In this document: piece by piece, positions 1 through 7,537 of the stretch
How the letters are laid out: the number at the start of each line of letters is the position of its first letter
How positions within the stretch are numbered: the first letter of the stretch is position 1
DNA from: Campylobacteraceae bacterium
GTDB lineage: Bacteria > Campylobacterota > Campylobacteria > Campylobacterales > BB28
NCBI GenBank assembly: GCA_016744535.1
Contig: JADGEE010000017.1
Span: 1 to 38,660, forward strand
Direction of reading: 5' to 3'
Length of the DNA stretch: 38,660 nucleotides
Notes under the pieces: model-generated
What the model saw: only the letters and a program-made list of their open reading frames with translations
What the model was told of the DNA's origin: nothing
Databases searched by the model: none
Program-made: the position numbers and the translations under genes

Positions 1-376
1 GCTCACTATTATATAGACTTAAATAGTCAATTAAAAGTGGTCTAGGACCTATAAAACTCATATCACCTTTTAACACATTAAAAAGTTGTGGTAATTCATC
101 TAAACTCAAAGTTCTTATTATTTTTCCAATACCTTTAAGTCGTAACTCATCAGATAGTAAATTTCCATTTTCATCTTTTTCATTTGTCATCGTTCTAAAT
201 TTATATATATTAAAAATTTTCTCATTTAAAGTAGGTCTTGATTGAATAAAAAATATTGGCTTTCCTATTTTTATTAAAATCAAAAGAGATATTATTAAAA
301 TTATTGGAGAGAATAAAATTATTAAAATAAGTGCTAAGAGTTTATCAACTAAGGGTTTAAAAAAATTTTTATACAA
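1..376 (-). CDS. pglC: PglC-like phosphoglycosyltransferase (partial, runs off left edge)
   Basis: This gene codes for a monotopic bacterial sugar transferase that moves a phospho-sugar onto undecaprenyl phosphate at the inner membrane, the first step of N-glycan or surface polysaccharide assembly. About 125 codons are visible. A hydrophobic re-entrant segment at about residues 9-33 is followed by YKFRTM (about 62-67), the catalytic [18 protein letters not shown] stretch with its Asp-Glu pair (about 93-110) and GPRPLL. The order and spacing match Campylobacter PglC closely. Translation appears to start at a TTG (376-374). A TAA lies in frame a few codons upstream, no ATG or GTG is available, and AAGGAT sits just ahead, overlapping the end of maf. 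Only 2 bases separate it from the maf stop, so it is probably the last gene of the minus-strand operon. The C-terminus lies outside the window. Related WcaJ/WbaP-type enzymes with other sugar specificities cannot be excluded. Confidence 0.82.
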   Translation of the reverse strand, partial: MYKNFFKPLVDKLLALILIILFSPIILIISLLILIKIGKPIFFIQSRPTLNEKIFNIYKFRTMTNEKDENGNLLSDELRLKGIGKIIRTLSLDELPQLFNVLKGDMSFIGPRPLLIDYLSLYNSE

Positions 377-378
377 AA

Positions 379-936
379 TTACATCCTTTTAAAATCTATT
401 ATCTCTTTTAATCGTTCAATACAAAGTCCCATAGCAGTTGATTCATAACCATTTACTTCTTTAATATACTTCTTTGCAAAACCCTCAACCATAATTCCAC
501 CAGCTTTTCCTTGCCATAACTCTGATTCTAAATACTCATTTAAATCATCTTCATTAAATTTATTAAATAAGTATTCAGTAGAGCTAGTGTCAATCATCTC
601 TTTATCCATACTTTTATAAATCATACAAGTGATAATTGAGACTTTACTTCCACTTTGAAGTTCTAAAAGTCTCTTTGCATCTTCATAATTTTTAGCTTTT
701 CTAAGAATTTTATTATCTACGCTTACAACTGTATCAGCTACTAAAATAGGCATTTCAAAACCATATCTATTTAAGGCATCTTGAAATTTACCATAAGTAG
801 CCAAATATACAAACTCTCTAGCCTCTTTTGAACTAATACTCTCCTCATCAAAATTACAAGAAGATTGAATAAATTCAATTTTAGAATCTTTTAAAAGTTT
901 ACCTCTTGTAGATGAGCTTGAACATAATCTTAGCAT
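379..936 (-). CDS. maf: Maf family nucleoside triphosphate pyrophosphatase
   Basis: The product is a 185-residue cytoplasmic Maf/Ham1-fold pyrophosphatase that hydrolyses non-canonical or modified nucleoside triphosphates to monophosphates. The N-terminal substrate loop LCSSSSTR (residues 4-11) stands where the family usually has LASxSPRR, so the Pro-Arg pair is altered. The catalytic ADTVV (about 67-71) is intact, and the C-terminal [14 protein letters not shown] block is typical. Length is normal for the family. Its ATG overlaps the stop codon of the upstream membrane-protein gene by one base (TAATG), so translation is probably coupled. pglC follows after 2 bases. Base specificity (Maf or YhdE/YceF type) cannot be read from the sequence. 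Confidence 0.9.
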   Translation of the reverse strand: MLRLCSSSSTRGKLLKDSKIEFIQSSCNFDEESISSKEAREFVYLATYGKFQDALNRYGFEMPILVADTVVSVDNKILRKAKNYEDAKRLLELQSGSKVSIITCMIYKSMDKEMIDTSSTEYLFNKFNEDDLNEYLESELWQGKAGGIMVEGFAKKYIKEVNGYESTAMGLCIERLKEIIDFKRM

Positions 937-1427
937 TAAAAACCTCTAAGAGTTATACCAAAATAGAGTGCAAATAACCCAAGAATTATATTTAATGGAA
1001 TTAAATATTTTGGCAATAAAGACAACTCTTTTTTTGTTTTTTCTAAATCACCTGATACAAATGCTTTCTCGGCTTTATCTCTTTTAATATAAATATATAT
1101 AAAAATTATAGTCATAATGGTCCAAATAGCCTCTTTTATATGTACTATCATATAAAGTTCAGTTCCTTTAAATCCCATTCCAATCGCCATAAAAACAGCT
1201 GTTATTATTAATAAAACAATAGCAGGAATAACTAAATTAAAAAAACTTTTTAGTATCTCTAGCGTCCTTGCTAATTTAATTTTTGGTTCACTTATATTTT
1301 GCATAGCGTAATGTACACTAAACCTTACTACTATCATTCCACCTATCCATATAATTGCACTCAAAACGTGAAAAAATATAATATATTTTGAGTAATTAAT
1401 AAAAATATCTGTCATTAAATCTTTCAA
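936..1427 (-). CDS. CopD-like four-helix membrane protein
   Basis: This is a 163-residue integral membrane protein with about four hydrophobic helices (roughly residues 14-34, 64-86, 93-115, 138-160). Helix 1 contains HVLSAIIWIGGM, which resembles the His- and Gly-rich first helix of CopD/DUF2269-like and HemJ-like proteins, where the His may bind heme or copper. No soluble domain or signal peptide is visible. It lies 17 bases downstream of the diguanylate cyclase gene and overlaps maf by one base, so it is part of a minus-strand operon with functionally unrelated neighbours. The function is unknown; assignment to the CopD superfamily is a judgement from helix pattern and motif only. Confidence 0.7.
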   Translation of the reverse strand: MKDLMTDIFINYSKYIIFFHVLSAIIWIGGMIVVRFSVHYAMQNISEPKIKLARTLEILKSFFNLVIPAIVLLIITAVFMAIGMGFKGTELYMIVHIKEAIWTIMTIIFIYIYIKRDKAEKAFVSGDLEKTKKELSLLPKYLIPLNIILGLFALYFGITLRGF

Positions 1428-1444
1428 ACTTTATCCTTTATTTT

Positions 1445-2722
1445 TTATAACTCTACTTCGCCATCCATTTCAACTCTATTTCTGCCATTCTCTTTTGCAA
1501 CATATAACATTTTATCTGCATTATTTAAAAAATCATCAAAATTTTTACCTAAAATTGAAGATATTCCAAAGCTTGTTGTAAAATTTATAGTTTGCTTATC
1601 ACTTGTATGACAAGGTGTATTTTGAATTTTTTTTCTAAAATTATCCATTGCCATAAAAACTTTCTCTTTTTCTATATTTTCAAATAAAATTGCAAACTCT
1701 TCACCACCAAGTCGTGAAGGAATCATGTATTTTCTCTCAAAAGTAGTTTTTAATAATTCTGACATTAATTTTAAAACATCATCTCCAGCACTATGTCCAT
1801 AAGTGTCATTTACTTTTTTAAAAAAATCTATATCCATCATAACAACTGTTAAATTTTTATTTCTCTTTTTTGCATTTTTATAAATTTTTCCACCATTATC
1901 AAAAAAGAATCTTCTATTATACATTTTAGTTAAATAATCACGATTTGCTAAATCATTAATAGCTTCTATGTTTAAAATATTTTCTATACTCTGTTCAACT
2001 CTACAGTGAAACTCTTCTGCTTCAAAAGGTTTTATTAAAAAATCATTTGCTCCATTTTTAAGAAATTGAACTGATAGTTTACCACTATCACTTCCTGAAA
2101 TTCCAATAATTGCTATTTGTTCTTTATTATATTTTTCTCTAATTTGTGAAATTAATTCAAATCCATCCATTTTTGGCATATTATAATCTGTAATTACTAA
2201 TTTCACATTTGAATTTTGTTTAAGAGTTACCAAGGCATCAACTCCATCTTTAGCCTCTATTATATTATAATTTCTCTCTAATAAAAAATTTTTAATTACA
2301 AATCTTGCAGTTGCAGAATCATCAACTACCAATATATCTATACTTTTATTTTTATAAATTCTATCTATTAATTTAACGGCATAATTAATATCATCAATTT
2401 TCTCCGTAATAACATAACCTAAAATATGTTCAGAAAGAAGTCTCTTTCTGGTATCTTTATTAAGAGAACTTGTCATTACAATTACAGGTATCCTCTTTTT
2501 AGCTAAATACTTAATAACTTCTCCATCTGGATCATCTGGAAGATTGAGTCCCGAGAGTGCTACTAAAAATTTCATATCACTCTCTTCTAAATAAAAAATT
2601 GCCTCCTCATAATTTTTTGCTATCACTACATTACAATTTAAGTTCTCTTGTAATTTATACTTTACAACAGCTGCTAAAGTAGAACTATCCTCAACTACTA
2701 ATATATTAAATCTAATATCCAT
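1445..2722 (-). CDS. REC-REC-GGDEF response regulator (diguanylate cyclase, PleD-like)
   Basis: This 425-residue cytoplasmic regulator has two receiver domains and a diguanylate cyclase domain that would make c-di-GMP from two GTP. Receiver 1 (about 6-120) has the acidic pair ED at 11-12 but lacks the phospho-acceptor: Gly58 stands where the Asp of the DxxxP motif should be. Receiver 2 (about 128-240) is canonical, with VVDDS, Asp179 in TDYNMP, and KPF. The GGDEF domain (about 265-425) has GGEEF at 339-343, so the active site looks intact. The inhibitory RxxD site is RKYM at 330-333, so classical product inhibition is probably lost. The start ATG has AGAGGG upstream, and a TATAAT-like box lies at 2748-2753 on the minus strand. 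It appears to head the operon with the CopD-like gene, maf and pglC. Confidence 0.92.
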   Translation of the reverse strand: MDIRFNILVVEDSSTLAAVVKYKLQENLNCNVVIAKNYEEAIFYLEESDMKFLVALSGLNLPDDPDGEVIKYLAKKRIPVIVMTSSLNKDTRKRLLSEHILGYVITEKIDDINYAVKLIDRIYKNKSIDILVVDDSATARFVIKNFLLERNYNIIEAKDGVDALVTLKQNSNVKLVITDYNMPKMDGFELISQIREKYNKEQIAIIGISGSDSGKLSVQFLKNGANDFLIKPFEAEEFHCRVEQSIENILNIEAINDLANRDYLTKMYNRRFFFDNGGKIYKNAKKRNKNLTVVMMDIDFFKKVNDTYGHSAGDDVLKLMSELLKTTFERKYMIPSRLGGEEFAILFENIEKEKVFMAMDNFRKKIQNTPCHTSDKQTINFTTSFGISSILGKNFDDFLNNADKMLYVAKENGRNRVEMDGEVEL

Positions 2723-2937
2723 ATTAAAATACCCTCTTATTTTATTAATTATATTTTCTTATCTGTATTGTAGTAAAAGTTAATTATATTTTTATTTAAA
2801 AAAGAGAGTGTTTTATATTTTTTAACTATATGTTATGTTTTTATAAATATTTATGTTAATGTAATTTTTAGTTGGATTAAATTAAAATATTTCTCCTAAT
2901 GACAGTAAATATAAAATACCTTAAAGGATAAATCATC

Positions 2938-3351
2938 ATATACAATATAATACATATCATTCACATATACGCTGTTTTCATTTATGGAGGATTTTTAATA
3001 GTAGATAATCTTTTTATGATCAAAATGAAAGAGAGCTTAAATCCAGATGAGACTATAAAAGCACGAGAAGCTATTATGAAGAATGTACGAAAAGTCGTAC
3101 CTAATGCTCTGTTAATAGCTGTGGCTACTGGTATCTATATGTTTATAGAAGTTTTTGGAGAGATTAGTTCAGATGGATTGAGCTATTTTCAGATAGTTTT
3201 ATCTATTAAAGCATTTTTTGGTTTGTGGCTAGGGATTAGAGGCTTTAATCAAAAGTTTTTTAAGATAAATCCTTGGCTTTTCACCTCTCATCTTTTTCCA
3301 TTTATTATAGTTTTATTACTTATTTTGTTATCACAGGTTATGTATCTCTAA
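2938..3351 (+). CDS. Small four-helix membrane protein with a non-standard start
   Basis: The first ATG in frame is at 3016 and would give 111 residues. The open frame continues upstream to a TAA at 2929-2931 and encodes a convincing first membrane helix containing HIIHIYAVFIYGGFLIVDN, but it has no ATG, GTG or TTG. A ribosome site AAAGGA (2923-2928) lies 9 bases before an ATA codon at 2938, which looks like a mutated or non-canonical ATG and would give 137 residues with about four helices. The charged linker with KMKESLNPDE and REAIMK between helices 1 and 2, and the loop with NQKFFKINPW before the last helix, suggest a conserved small integral membrane protein. I do not recognise the function; the layout resembles CopD-like or heme-binding four-helix proteins. 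No signal for an operon partner is visible. If the ATA is not used, the gene is either 5'-truncated or a pseudogene. Confidence 0.6.
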   Translation: MYNIIHIIHIYAVFIYGGFLIVDNLFMIKMKESLNPDETIKAREAIMKNVRKVVPNALLIAVATGIYMFIEVFGEISSDGLSYFQIVLSIKAFFGLWLGIRGFNQKFFKINPWLFTSHLFPFIIVLLLILLSQVMYL

Positions 3352-3368
3352 GAGTATAAAAATCTCAT

Positions 3369-4043
3369 TTAACTCTCTTTAACTTCCTCTTTTAAATTAT
3401 TCATAAATTCTCTATAAGTATGACGATTAAAAATATACTCTTTTGCATTAAATATAGTCTCTAATTGGATATGCCAAAGAGTTGAAAAATTTTCATCACT
3501 TCTAACTTTGCATAAATCTTTTTGCAATTTAGAGTTTAACTTTGCTAACTCTTTAGAATATTTGACATAATCTTTTAATATTTTAGTTGATATACCAATT
3601 TCATTAAATTTTTGAATTAATTTTAAAATTGATAAATCTTTATCACTAAATTTATTCTCATCAATTGGTATGATAATCTCCTCTTTTATTAAATTATTTA
3701 ACTCTTTTCCACTAATAGAAGATTTTATTAATAATTCATTTTTTGTATACTCATCTTTATTTGAGCCAATCAGAGATTCAAGTAGAGGCATAAGCATTAA
3801 AGTTGAAGTTGAAAAAGATGTATTTTTATTTTCTAAAATCTCTTTTAATTTAGAGATAGAACAGTTAAACTCCTGTTGCATATATTTTATATATTTTAAT
3901 AACTCTAAATGCTCACTATTGTATAGATGTACATTTGTTTTTAATTTTTCAGCATTTGGTAATAATCCCTCTTTTATATAATAGAGTATAGTTGATTTTG
4001 GTATTTGAGATAATTTAACTAATTCAGACATTTTATATTTCAT
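3369..4043 (-). CDS. MerR family transcriptional regulator
   Basis: This 224-residue DNA-binding protein starts with a MerR winged helix (about 1-70), with KMSELVKLSQIPKSTILYYI as the helix-turn-helix and KEGLLP plus VHLYN forming the wing. A helical dimerisation region follows. Residues about 95-165 may form a second helix-turn-helix-like unit (KNELLIKSSISGKELNNLI). No cysteine cluster typical of metal- or redox-sensing MerR proteins is visible: the only Cys residues are in the NCSIS and LCKVR segments. The gene is divergent from the AhpD-like gene, with a 19-bp inverted repeat between them, so the likely target is its own intergenic region. The effector is unknown. Confidence 0.85.
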   Translation of the reverse strand: MKYKMSELVKLSQIPKSTILYYIKEGLLPNAEKLKTNVHLYNSEHLELLKYIKYMQQEFNCSISKLKEILENKNTSFSTSTLMLMPLLESLIGSNKDEYTKNELLIKSSISGKELNNLIKEEIIIPIDENKFSDKDLSILKLIQKFNEIGISTKILKDYVKYSKELAKLNSKLQKDLCKVRSDENFSTLWHIQLETIFNAKEYIFNRHTYREFMNNLKEEVKES

Positions 4044-4092
4044 ATAATCCTCTTATATTTTATTAAGTAAATATTTTCTATAATTCAAAAAG

Positions 4093-4111
4093 TGTAAAGT
4101 AATACTTAACA
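4093..4111. promoter_or_regulatory. Inverted repeat, candidate operator between the MerR and AhpD-like genes
   Basis: TGTAAAGTA-A-TACTTAACA pairs 8 of 9 positions around a single central base. It lies in the 122-bp divergent intergenic region between the MerR regulator and the AhpD-like gene, about 26 bases upstream of a TATAAC box (4138-4143) that could be the -10 of the plus-strand gene. Binding by the MerR protein is an inference from position. Confidence 0.45.
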
Positions 4112-4165
4112 TTTTTTATTTCGATTCTTTATCTAATTATAACTTAAATATTAAAAAGGAAAAAA

Positions 4166-4693
4166 ATGGCACATATTAAATTACCTGAACTTGAAGAGAT
4201 GACACCCGAAATTCAGAACAGAGCAAGAGAAATTTTAGAAAAGAGTGGAAAACTAGGTGATATTTTTAAATTAATGGCTCTACACGAACCAGTATATTTT
4301 GCAACTGATGCGATGGTTCAAGGATATTTATTAAATGAAACTCTACTCCCATACTCAACAAAAGAGAGTATAGCTTTACTTGTTTCAATTGAAAATGGTT
4401 GTAAAATGTGTGTAGATGTGCATAAAAGTATTGCAAAAATGCTTGGACTAAGTGAAGAGAGAATTAACCAAATATTAGAAGGAATCGATGCAATTGATAC
4501 AGATAATAGAGAGAAAAGTCTACTTCGTTTTTGTGTAAAAGCATCTAAAAAAGATAATTATAAAATTCTAAAAGATGAGATTGATAATTTAAAATTACTT
4601 GGTTATAGTGATAAAGAGATAGTAGAAGCTGTAGCAATTACAGGATATTTTAATTATATTAATACACTTTCAAATGTATTTGGATTGAGCTAA
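4166..4693 (+). CDS. AhpD-like carboxymuconolactone decarboxylase family protein
   Basis: This 175-residue cytoplasmic all-helical protein belongs to the CMD/AhpD family. Its signature is ENGCKMCVDVHK: Glu76, the redox pair Cys79 and Cys82 (CxxC), and His86, which in AhpD form the thiol-dependent peroxidase relay. This favours an alkylhydroperoxidase-like or disulfide reductase activity over decarboxylation. The substrate and electron donor are unknown, and no ahpC or lpd gene is nearby. It has a purine-rich AAAAAGGAAAAAA ribosome site before the ATG and diverges from a MerR-type regulator that may control it. It is followed by the moaC promoter, so it is probably monocistronic. Confidence 0.85.
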   Translation: MAHIKLPELEEMTPEIQNRAREILEKSGKLGDIFKLMALHEPVYFATDAMVQGYLLNETLLPYSTKESIALLVSIENGCKMCVDVHKSIAKMLGLSEERINQILEGIDAIDTDNREKSLLRFCVKASKKDNYKILKDEIDNLKLLGYSDKEIVEAVAITGYFNYINTLSNVFGLS

Positions 4694-4728
4694 AAATTTA
4701 AATTTAAAAATATAAAAGAGACAATAAA

Positions 4729-4737
4729 TGATATAAT
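4729..4737 (+). promoter_or_regulatory. Extended -10 promoter element upstream of moaC
   Basis: TGATATAAT is a perfect extended -10 (TGnTATAAT), 25 bases ahead of the moaC ATG at 4763 and upstream of AAGGAGAG. The upstream region is A/T-rich without a clear -35, as is usual for housekeeping promoters in Campylobacterota. Confidence 0.6.
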
Positions 4738-4762
4738 TTCGCAATAGTTTTTAAGGAGAGAT

Positions 4763-5233
4763 ATGAATTTAACACATTTAGACGAACAAGATAGACCTAA
4801 AATGGTTGATGTTGGAGCTAAAAATGACACTGTCCGAACAGCCGTTGCAAGTGGTATTATTAAAATGTCAAAAGATGCTTATGAAGCAGTAGTTCAAAAT
4901 ACGGCTAAAAAAGGACCCGTTTTACAAACTGCTGTTGTGGCTTCTATTATGGGAACAAAAAAGACAAGTGAATTAATACCAATGTGTCACCCTTTAATAT
5001 TAACTTCAATTAATTGTGATATAGAAGAGTATCCACAAGAGTGCAGTTTTAAACTTTTTTTAACAGTTAAATTAAAAGGTAAAACAGGCGTTGAGATGGA
5101 AGCATTGACAGGAGTTAGCATAGGACTTTTAACAATTTATGATATGGTTAAAGCGATTGATAAAGGGATGATTATAGAAAATATTCAATTAGAGAAAAAG
5201 AGTGGAGGTAAAAACGGTGATTTCACTAGATGA
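4763..5233 (+). CDS. moaC: Cyclic pyranopterin monophosphate synthase MoaC
   Basis: MoaC converts the 3',8-cyclo-GTP made by MoaA into cyclic pyranopterin monophosphate in molybdenum cofactor synthesis. At 156 residues it has the normal length. The N-terminal region with [18 protein letters not shown], the [16 protein letters not shown] block (with the conserved His of CHPL) and the C-terminal [11 protein letters not shown] carry the family's active-site residues. A strong AAGGAGAG ribosome site precedes the ATG. The end overlaps the following DUF493 gene by 17 bases, suggesting translational coupling. No other moa or moe genes are in the window. Confidence 0.96.
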   Translation: MNLTHLDEQDRPKMVDVGAKNDTVRTAVASGIIKMSKDAYEAVVQNTAKKGPVLQTAVVASIMGTKKTSELIPMCHPLILTSINCDIEEYPQECSFKLFLTVKLKGKTGVEMEALTGVSIGLLTIYDMVKAIDKGMIIENIQLEKKSGGKNGDFTR

Positions 5234-5477
5234 TAAAAAATTAGAGTTAAATTTTCCTTGCGAGTGGGAATATCGACTAATTGGAGAATTTAAAGAGAAT
5301 ATAGAAATCGCAGTTTTTGAAATTATAGATAAAAAATATCAATTAAAAGCATCAAAAGTTAGCAAAAAAGGTAAATATAAAAGTTTTAGTATAAAAATTG
5401 ACGTTAAAAGTGATGAAGAGAGAGTTGCTATTTTTGAAAAATTAAAAAAACATAGTGATATAAAAATGGTTTTATAA
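5217..5477 (+). CDS. DUF493 (YbeD-like) family protein
   Basis: This small protein of 86 residues has a ferredoxin-like alternating strand and helix pattern: hydrophobic strands around [11 protein letters not shown] and [13 protein letters not shown], then a final helix and strand ending IKMVL. It resembles DUF493/HP0495/YbeD proteins, which have an ACT-like fold and no settled function. I place the start at the GTG at 5217, because GGAGG (5204-5208) lies 8 bases upstream; a GTG at 5202 is in frame but would put the ribosome site inside the coding region. It overlaps the moaC stop by 17 bases. It converges on hrcA with only about 10 bases between stops. Confidence 0.75.
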   Translation: MISLDDKKLELNFPCEWEYRLIGEFKENIEIAVFEIIDKKYQLKASKVSKKGKYKSFSIKIDVKSDEERVAIFEKLKKHSDIKMVL

Positions 5478-5487
5478 AAAATTTATT

Positions 5488-6273
5488 TTAAACTTTGACG
5501 GCTTTATTAAAAAAATTTTCAAAATCTCTTGACAAATGCCCAATTGAGATAAGTTTTGCTTTTCTCTCTTCGATTAGAGCATCTTGTTTAATCAACATAT
5601 ACTCTTTTGAAATAAAATTTAACCCATTCTCAACCCTATCAATTAAAGAACCATCAATTGAATTAAGAAAAAAACGCTCATCAACCATTTCATTGTGATA
5701 CATCTCTAAAAGCTCTCTCTCTCCAGCTCTTTGAATCTCATCACTTAAAAAATCATCAATTTTTTTACTTAAGTTAAATGCTCCAACTTGATTACAAATC
5801 TGCTTTAAATCATTTAAATCAAGCCCTAACAAACCTTGTAGAAATCTCTCTAGTGCATTTGAATACTCAACTACAACTTCACCCTCACTAAAAATTAAAA
5901 GTAGATATTTATCTCTTACATTAATAGTTTCAACTAAATTATTCTCTTTTATAAATTTAGCTATAAAAAAAATATTTTCATCTTCAGCTGACTCTTTTAA
6001 ATTATCTACACTTGATATATTTATATTATTTAGTGGTACTAAAATACTTTTCCAATAACTCTTTAGGGCTGAATTTGTCGGTATTCTTCCACTACTAATA
6101 TGTATTTGCATTAAAAATCCACCATCTTCAAGCTTTTTAAAATAACTTCTAATAGTTGAAGATGAAATTTTAATATGCAATTTAGTTTTTAGCTGTTCTG
6201 AACCAATTGGTTCAGGAGTCTTCAAGTATTCTCTTATAATATTTTCTAAAATTAAACTCTTTTTATCAATCAT
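5488..6273 (-). CDS. hrcA: Heat-inducible transcription repressor HrcA
   Basis: HrcA represses heat-shock genes by binding CIRCE operators and is kept active by GroEL. The 261-residue product starts with a winged helix (about 1-75: SLILENIIREYLKTPEPIGS, then SSSTIRSYFKKLEDGGFL and HISSGRIPT), followed by the GAF-like and dimerisation regions expected for the family. I choose the ATG at 6273 over the in-frame ATG at 6288: the upstream one has no ribosome site, while GGTGAG precedes the 6273 codon and a CIRCE element ends just before it. The gene stands alone; grpE and dnaK, its usual neighbours, are absent, and it converges on the DUF493 gene. The upstream sites indicate autoregulation. Confidence 0.9.
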   Translation of the reverse strand: MIDKKSLILENIIREYLKTPEPIGSEQLKTKLHIKISSSTIRSYFKKLEDGGFLMQIHISSGRIPTNSALKSYWKSILVPLNNINISSVDNLKESAEDENIFFIAKFIKENNLVETINVRDKYLLLIFSEGEVVVEYSNALERFLQGLLGLDLNDLKQICNQVGAFNLSKKIDDFLSDEIQRAGERELLEMYHNEMVDERFFLNSIDGSLIDRVENGLNFISKEYMLIKQDALIEERKAKLISIGHLSRDFENFFNKAVKV

Positions 6274-6274
6274 T

Positions 6275-6301
6275 TTAGCACTCACCATATTTAATTGCTA
6301 A
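6275..6301 (-). promoter_or_regulatory. CIRCE operator (HrcA binding site)
   Basis: TTAGCACTC, then exactly 9 bases, then AATTGCTAA. The left half is a perfect match to the CIRCE consensus (TTAGCACTC-N9-GAGTGCTAA) and the right half matches 7 of 9. It covers the predicted transcription start and Shine-Dalgarno region of hrcA, so HrcA bound here would block its own expression. Confidence 0.88.
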
Positions 6302-6305
6302 TAGT

Positions 6306-6335
6306 ATTATACAAAATTGAGTGAATAGTTGTCAA
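6306..6335 (-). promoter_or_regulatory. Consensus sigma-70 promoter of hrcA
   Basis: Reading the minus strand, TTGACA (6335-6330) is followed by an 18-base spacer and TATAAT (6311-6306). Both hexamers match the consensus fully. The predicted start near 6299 falls inside the CIRCE element. A perfect -35 box is unusual for this phylum, where most housekeeping promoters rely on the -10. Confidence 0.8.
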
Positions 6336-6371
6336 GTTTTTTAATTTATTAATAATTAATTAATTTTTTAG

Positions 6372-6377
6372 TAGAAT
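6372..6377 (+). promoter_or_regulatory. Candidate -10 box for rplY
   Basis: TAGAAT lies 33 bases before the rplY ATG, behind a T-rich stretch (AATTTTTTAG), as in typical Campylobacterota promoters. The assignment is weak because this AT-rich DNA offers many near matches. Confidence 0.35.
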
Positions 6378-6410
6378 AAGTGTCTTAAAAAATTTAATAA
6401 AAGGTAAAAA

Positions 6411-6947
6411 ATGTTAGAAGGTATTATTAGAGATAGTATTGAAAGAGCTAATACTAAAAAGCTTAGAAAAGATGGTTATCTAATAGCTAATATTTACGGA
6501 AAAAAAGTTGAAAATATAAGCTGTGCGTTTAAAACAAATGAATTTATTAAAATGGTTAAAAATAAAACAACTTTAACATTTCCTGTAAAAGTTGAAGACA
6601 AAGAGTTTGAAGTTGTAATTCAAGAGTATCAAAAAGATCCACTTACTGGTAATCTTAAACATATTGATTTGCTTGTTTCTCAAAAAGGTGTAGAAAATTA
6701 TTTTTATATTCCAGTAACAACTGTTGGAGTTCCAGTTGGAGTTAAAAATAAAGGTCTTTTAGCTCTTCATAGAAAAAGAATAAAAGTTAAATCAACACCT
6801 GAAAATCTTCCTGCTAAATTTGAATTAAATGTTGAATCACTTAATGTTGATGAATCAATTTTAATCAGAGATTTAAAATTCCCTGAAAATGTTAAATGTT
6901 ATTTAAATCCTAGTATTGCTGTTGTTGGAGTTATTAAAGTTAAATAA
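6411..6947 (+). CDS. rplY: 50S ribosomal protein L25 (Ctc type)
   Basis: L25 binds 5S rRNA in the large subunit. The 178-residue form has the N-terminal L25 beta-barrel (about 1-90, including [14 protein letters not shown] and [21 protein letters not shown]) and the extra C-terminal TL5/Ctc domain (about 95-178) with [18 protein letters not shown]. The ATG is preceded by AAAAGG. Its stop overlaps the pth start by one base (TAATG), so the two genes are translationally coupled, a common pairing in bacteria. It diverges from hrcA. Confidence 0.96.
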   Translation: MLEGIIRDSIERANTKKLRKDGYLIANIYGKKVENISCAFKTNEFIKMVKNKTTLTFPVKVEDKEFEVVIQEYQKDPLTGNLKHIDLLVSQKGVENYFYIPVTTVGVPVGVKNKGLLALHRKRIKVKSTPENLPAKFELNVESLNVDESILIRDLKFPENVKCYLNPSIAVVGVIKVK

Positions 6948-7537
6948 TGTTAATTATCGGTCTTGGTAATATTGGACAAAAGTATGAAAATACTAGACAC
7001 AATATAGGGTTTATGGTTATTGATTATTTAATTAAAAATATTCAAAACACTACAATAAATAAATCTGCTTTTAAAGGGGAGCTTTTTAAAGCTCCCGATT
7101 TTTTTCTATTAAAACCTCACACTTTTATGAATCTATCTGGTGAGAGTGCTATTGCTGTAAAAAACTTTTATAAAATTAATGAAGTTATAGTAATCCACGA
7201 CGATATAGATTTAGAATTTGGTGCAATTAAGTTTAAATTAGGTGGTTCAAGTGGCGGACATAATGGTTTAAAATCACTTGATTCTAATATAGGTAATAAT
7301 TATATTAGAGTTAGAATAGGGGTTGGAAAACCAGAATATAGAAGTGAAGTTGTAAGTTTTGTCTTAAATCAATTTAATGAAATAGAACAAAAACATCTAC
7401 CTGAACTTATCAAAAAATCTGCTGAAGCCACAATAGAGTTATTAAATAAGCCATTAAATTTAATTGCCTCAAAATATTCTCAAAAAAGAATAAAAAAAAT
7501 TGATGAAAAAAATTGTATTAACAACACTGAATGCTAG
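6947..7537 (+). CDS. pth: Peptidyl-tRNA hydrolase
   Basis: Pth cleaves peptidyl-tRNAs released from stalled ribosomes. In this 196-residue protein the N-terminal GLGNIGQKYENTRHNIGF carries the substrate-binding Asn8 and catalytic His18. The KPHTFMNLSGES loop, HDDIDLEFG (catalytic Asp) and GGSSGGHNGLKSL follow in the expected order. The C-terminal tail is a few residues longer than usual and lysine-rich, and it overlaps the start of the radical SAM gene by 35 bases. That long overlap suggests the tail may be a recent extension caused by loss of an earlier stop, but there is no sign of disruption to the fold. Confidence 0.96.
   Translation: MLIIGLGNIGQKYENTRHNIGFMVIDYLIKNIQNTTINKSAFKGELFKAPDFFLLKPHTFMNLSGESAIAVKNFYKINEVIVIHDDIDLEFGAIKFKLGGSSGGHNGLKSLDSNIGNNYIRVRIGVGKPEYRSEVVSFVLNQFNEIEQKHLPELIKKSAEATIELLNKPLNLIASKYSQKRIKKIDEKNCINNTEC

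Noticed and set aside
3670-3981. 103-codon ORF on the plus strand
   Set aside because: It lies entirely inside the MerR gene on the other strand and reads as low-complexity Phe, Ser and Ile, with no ribosome site.
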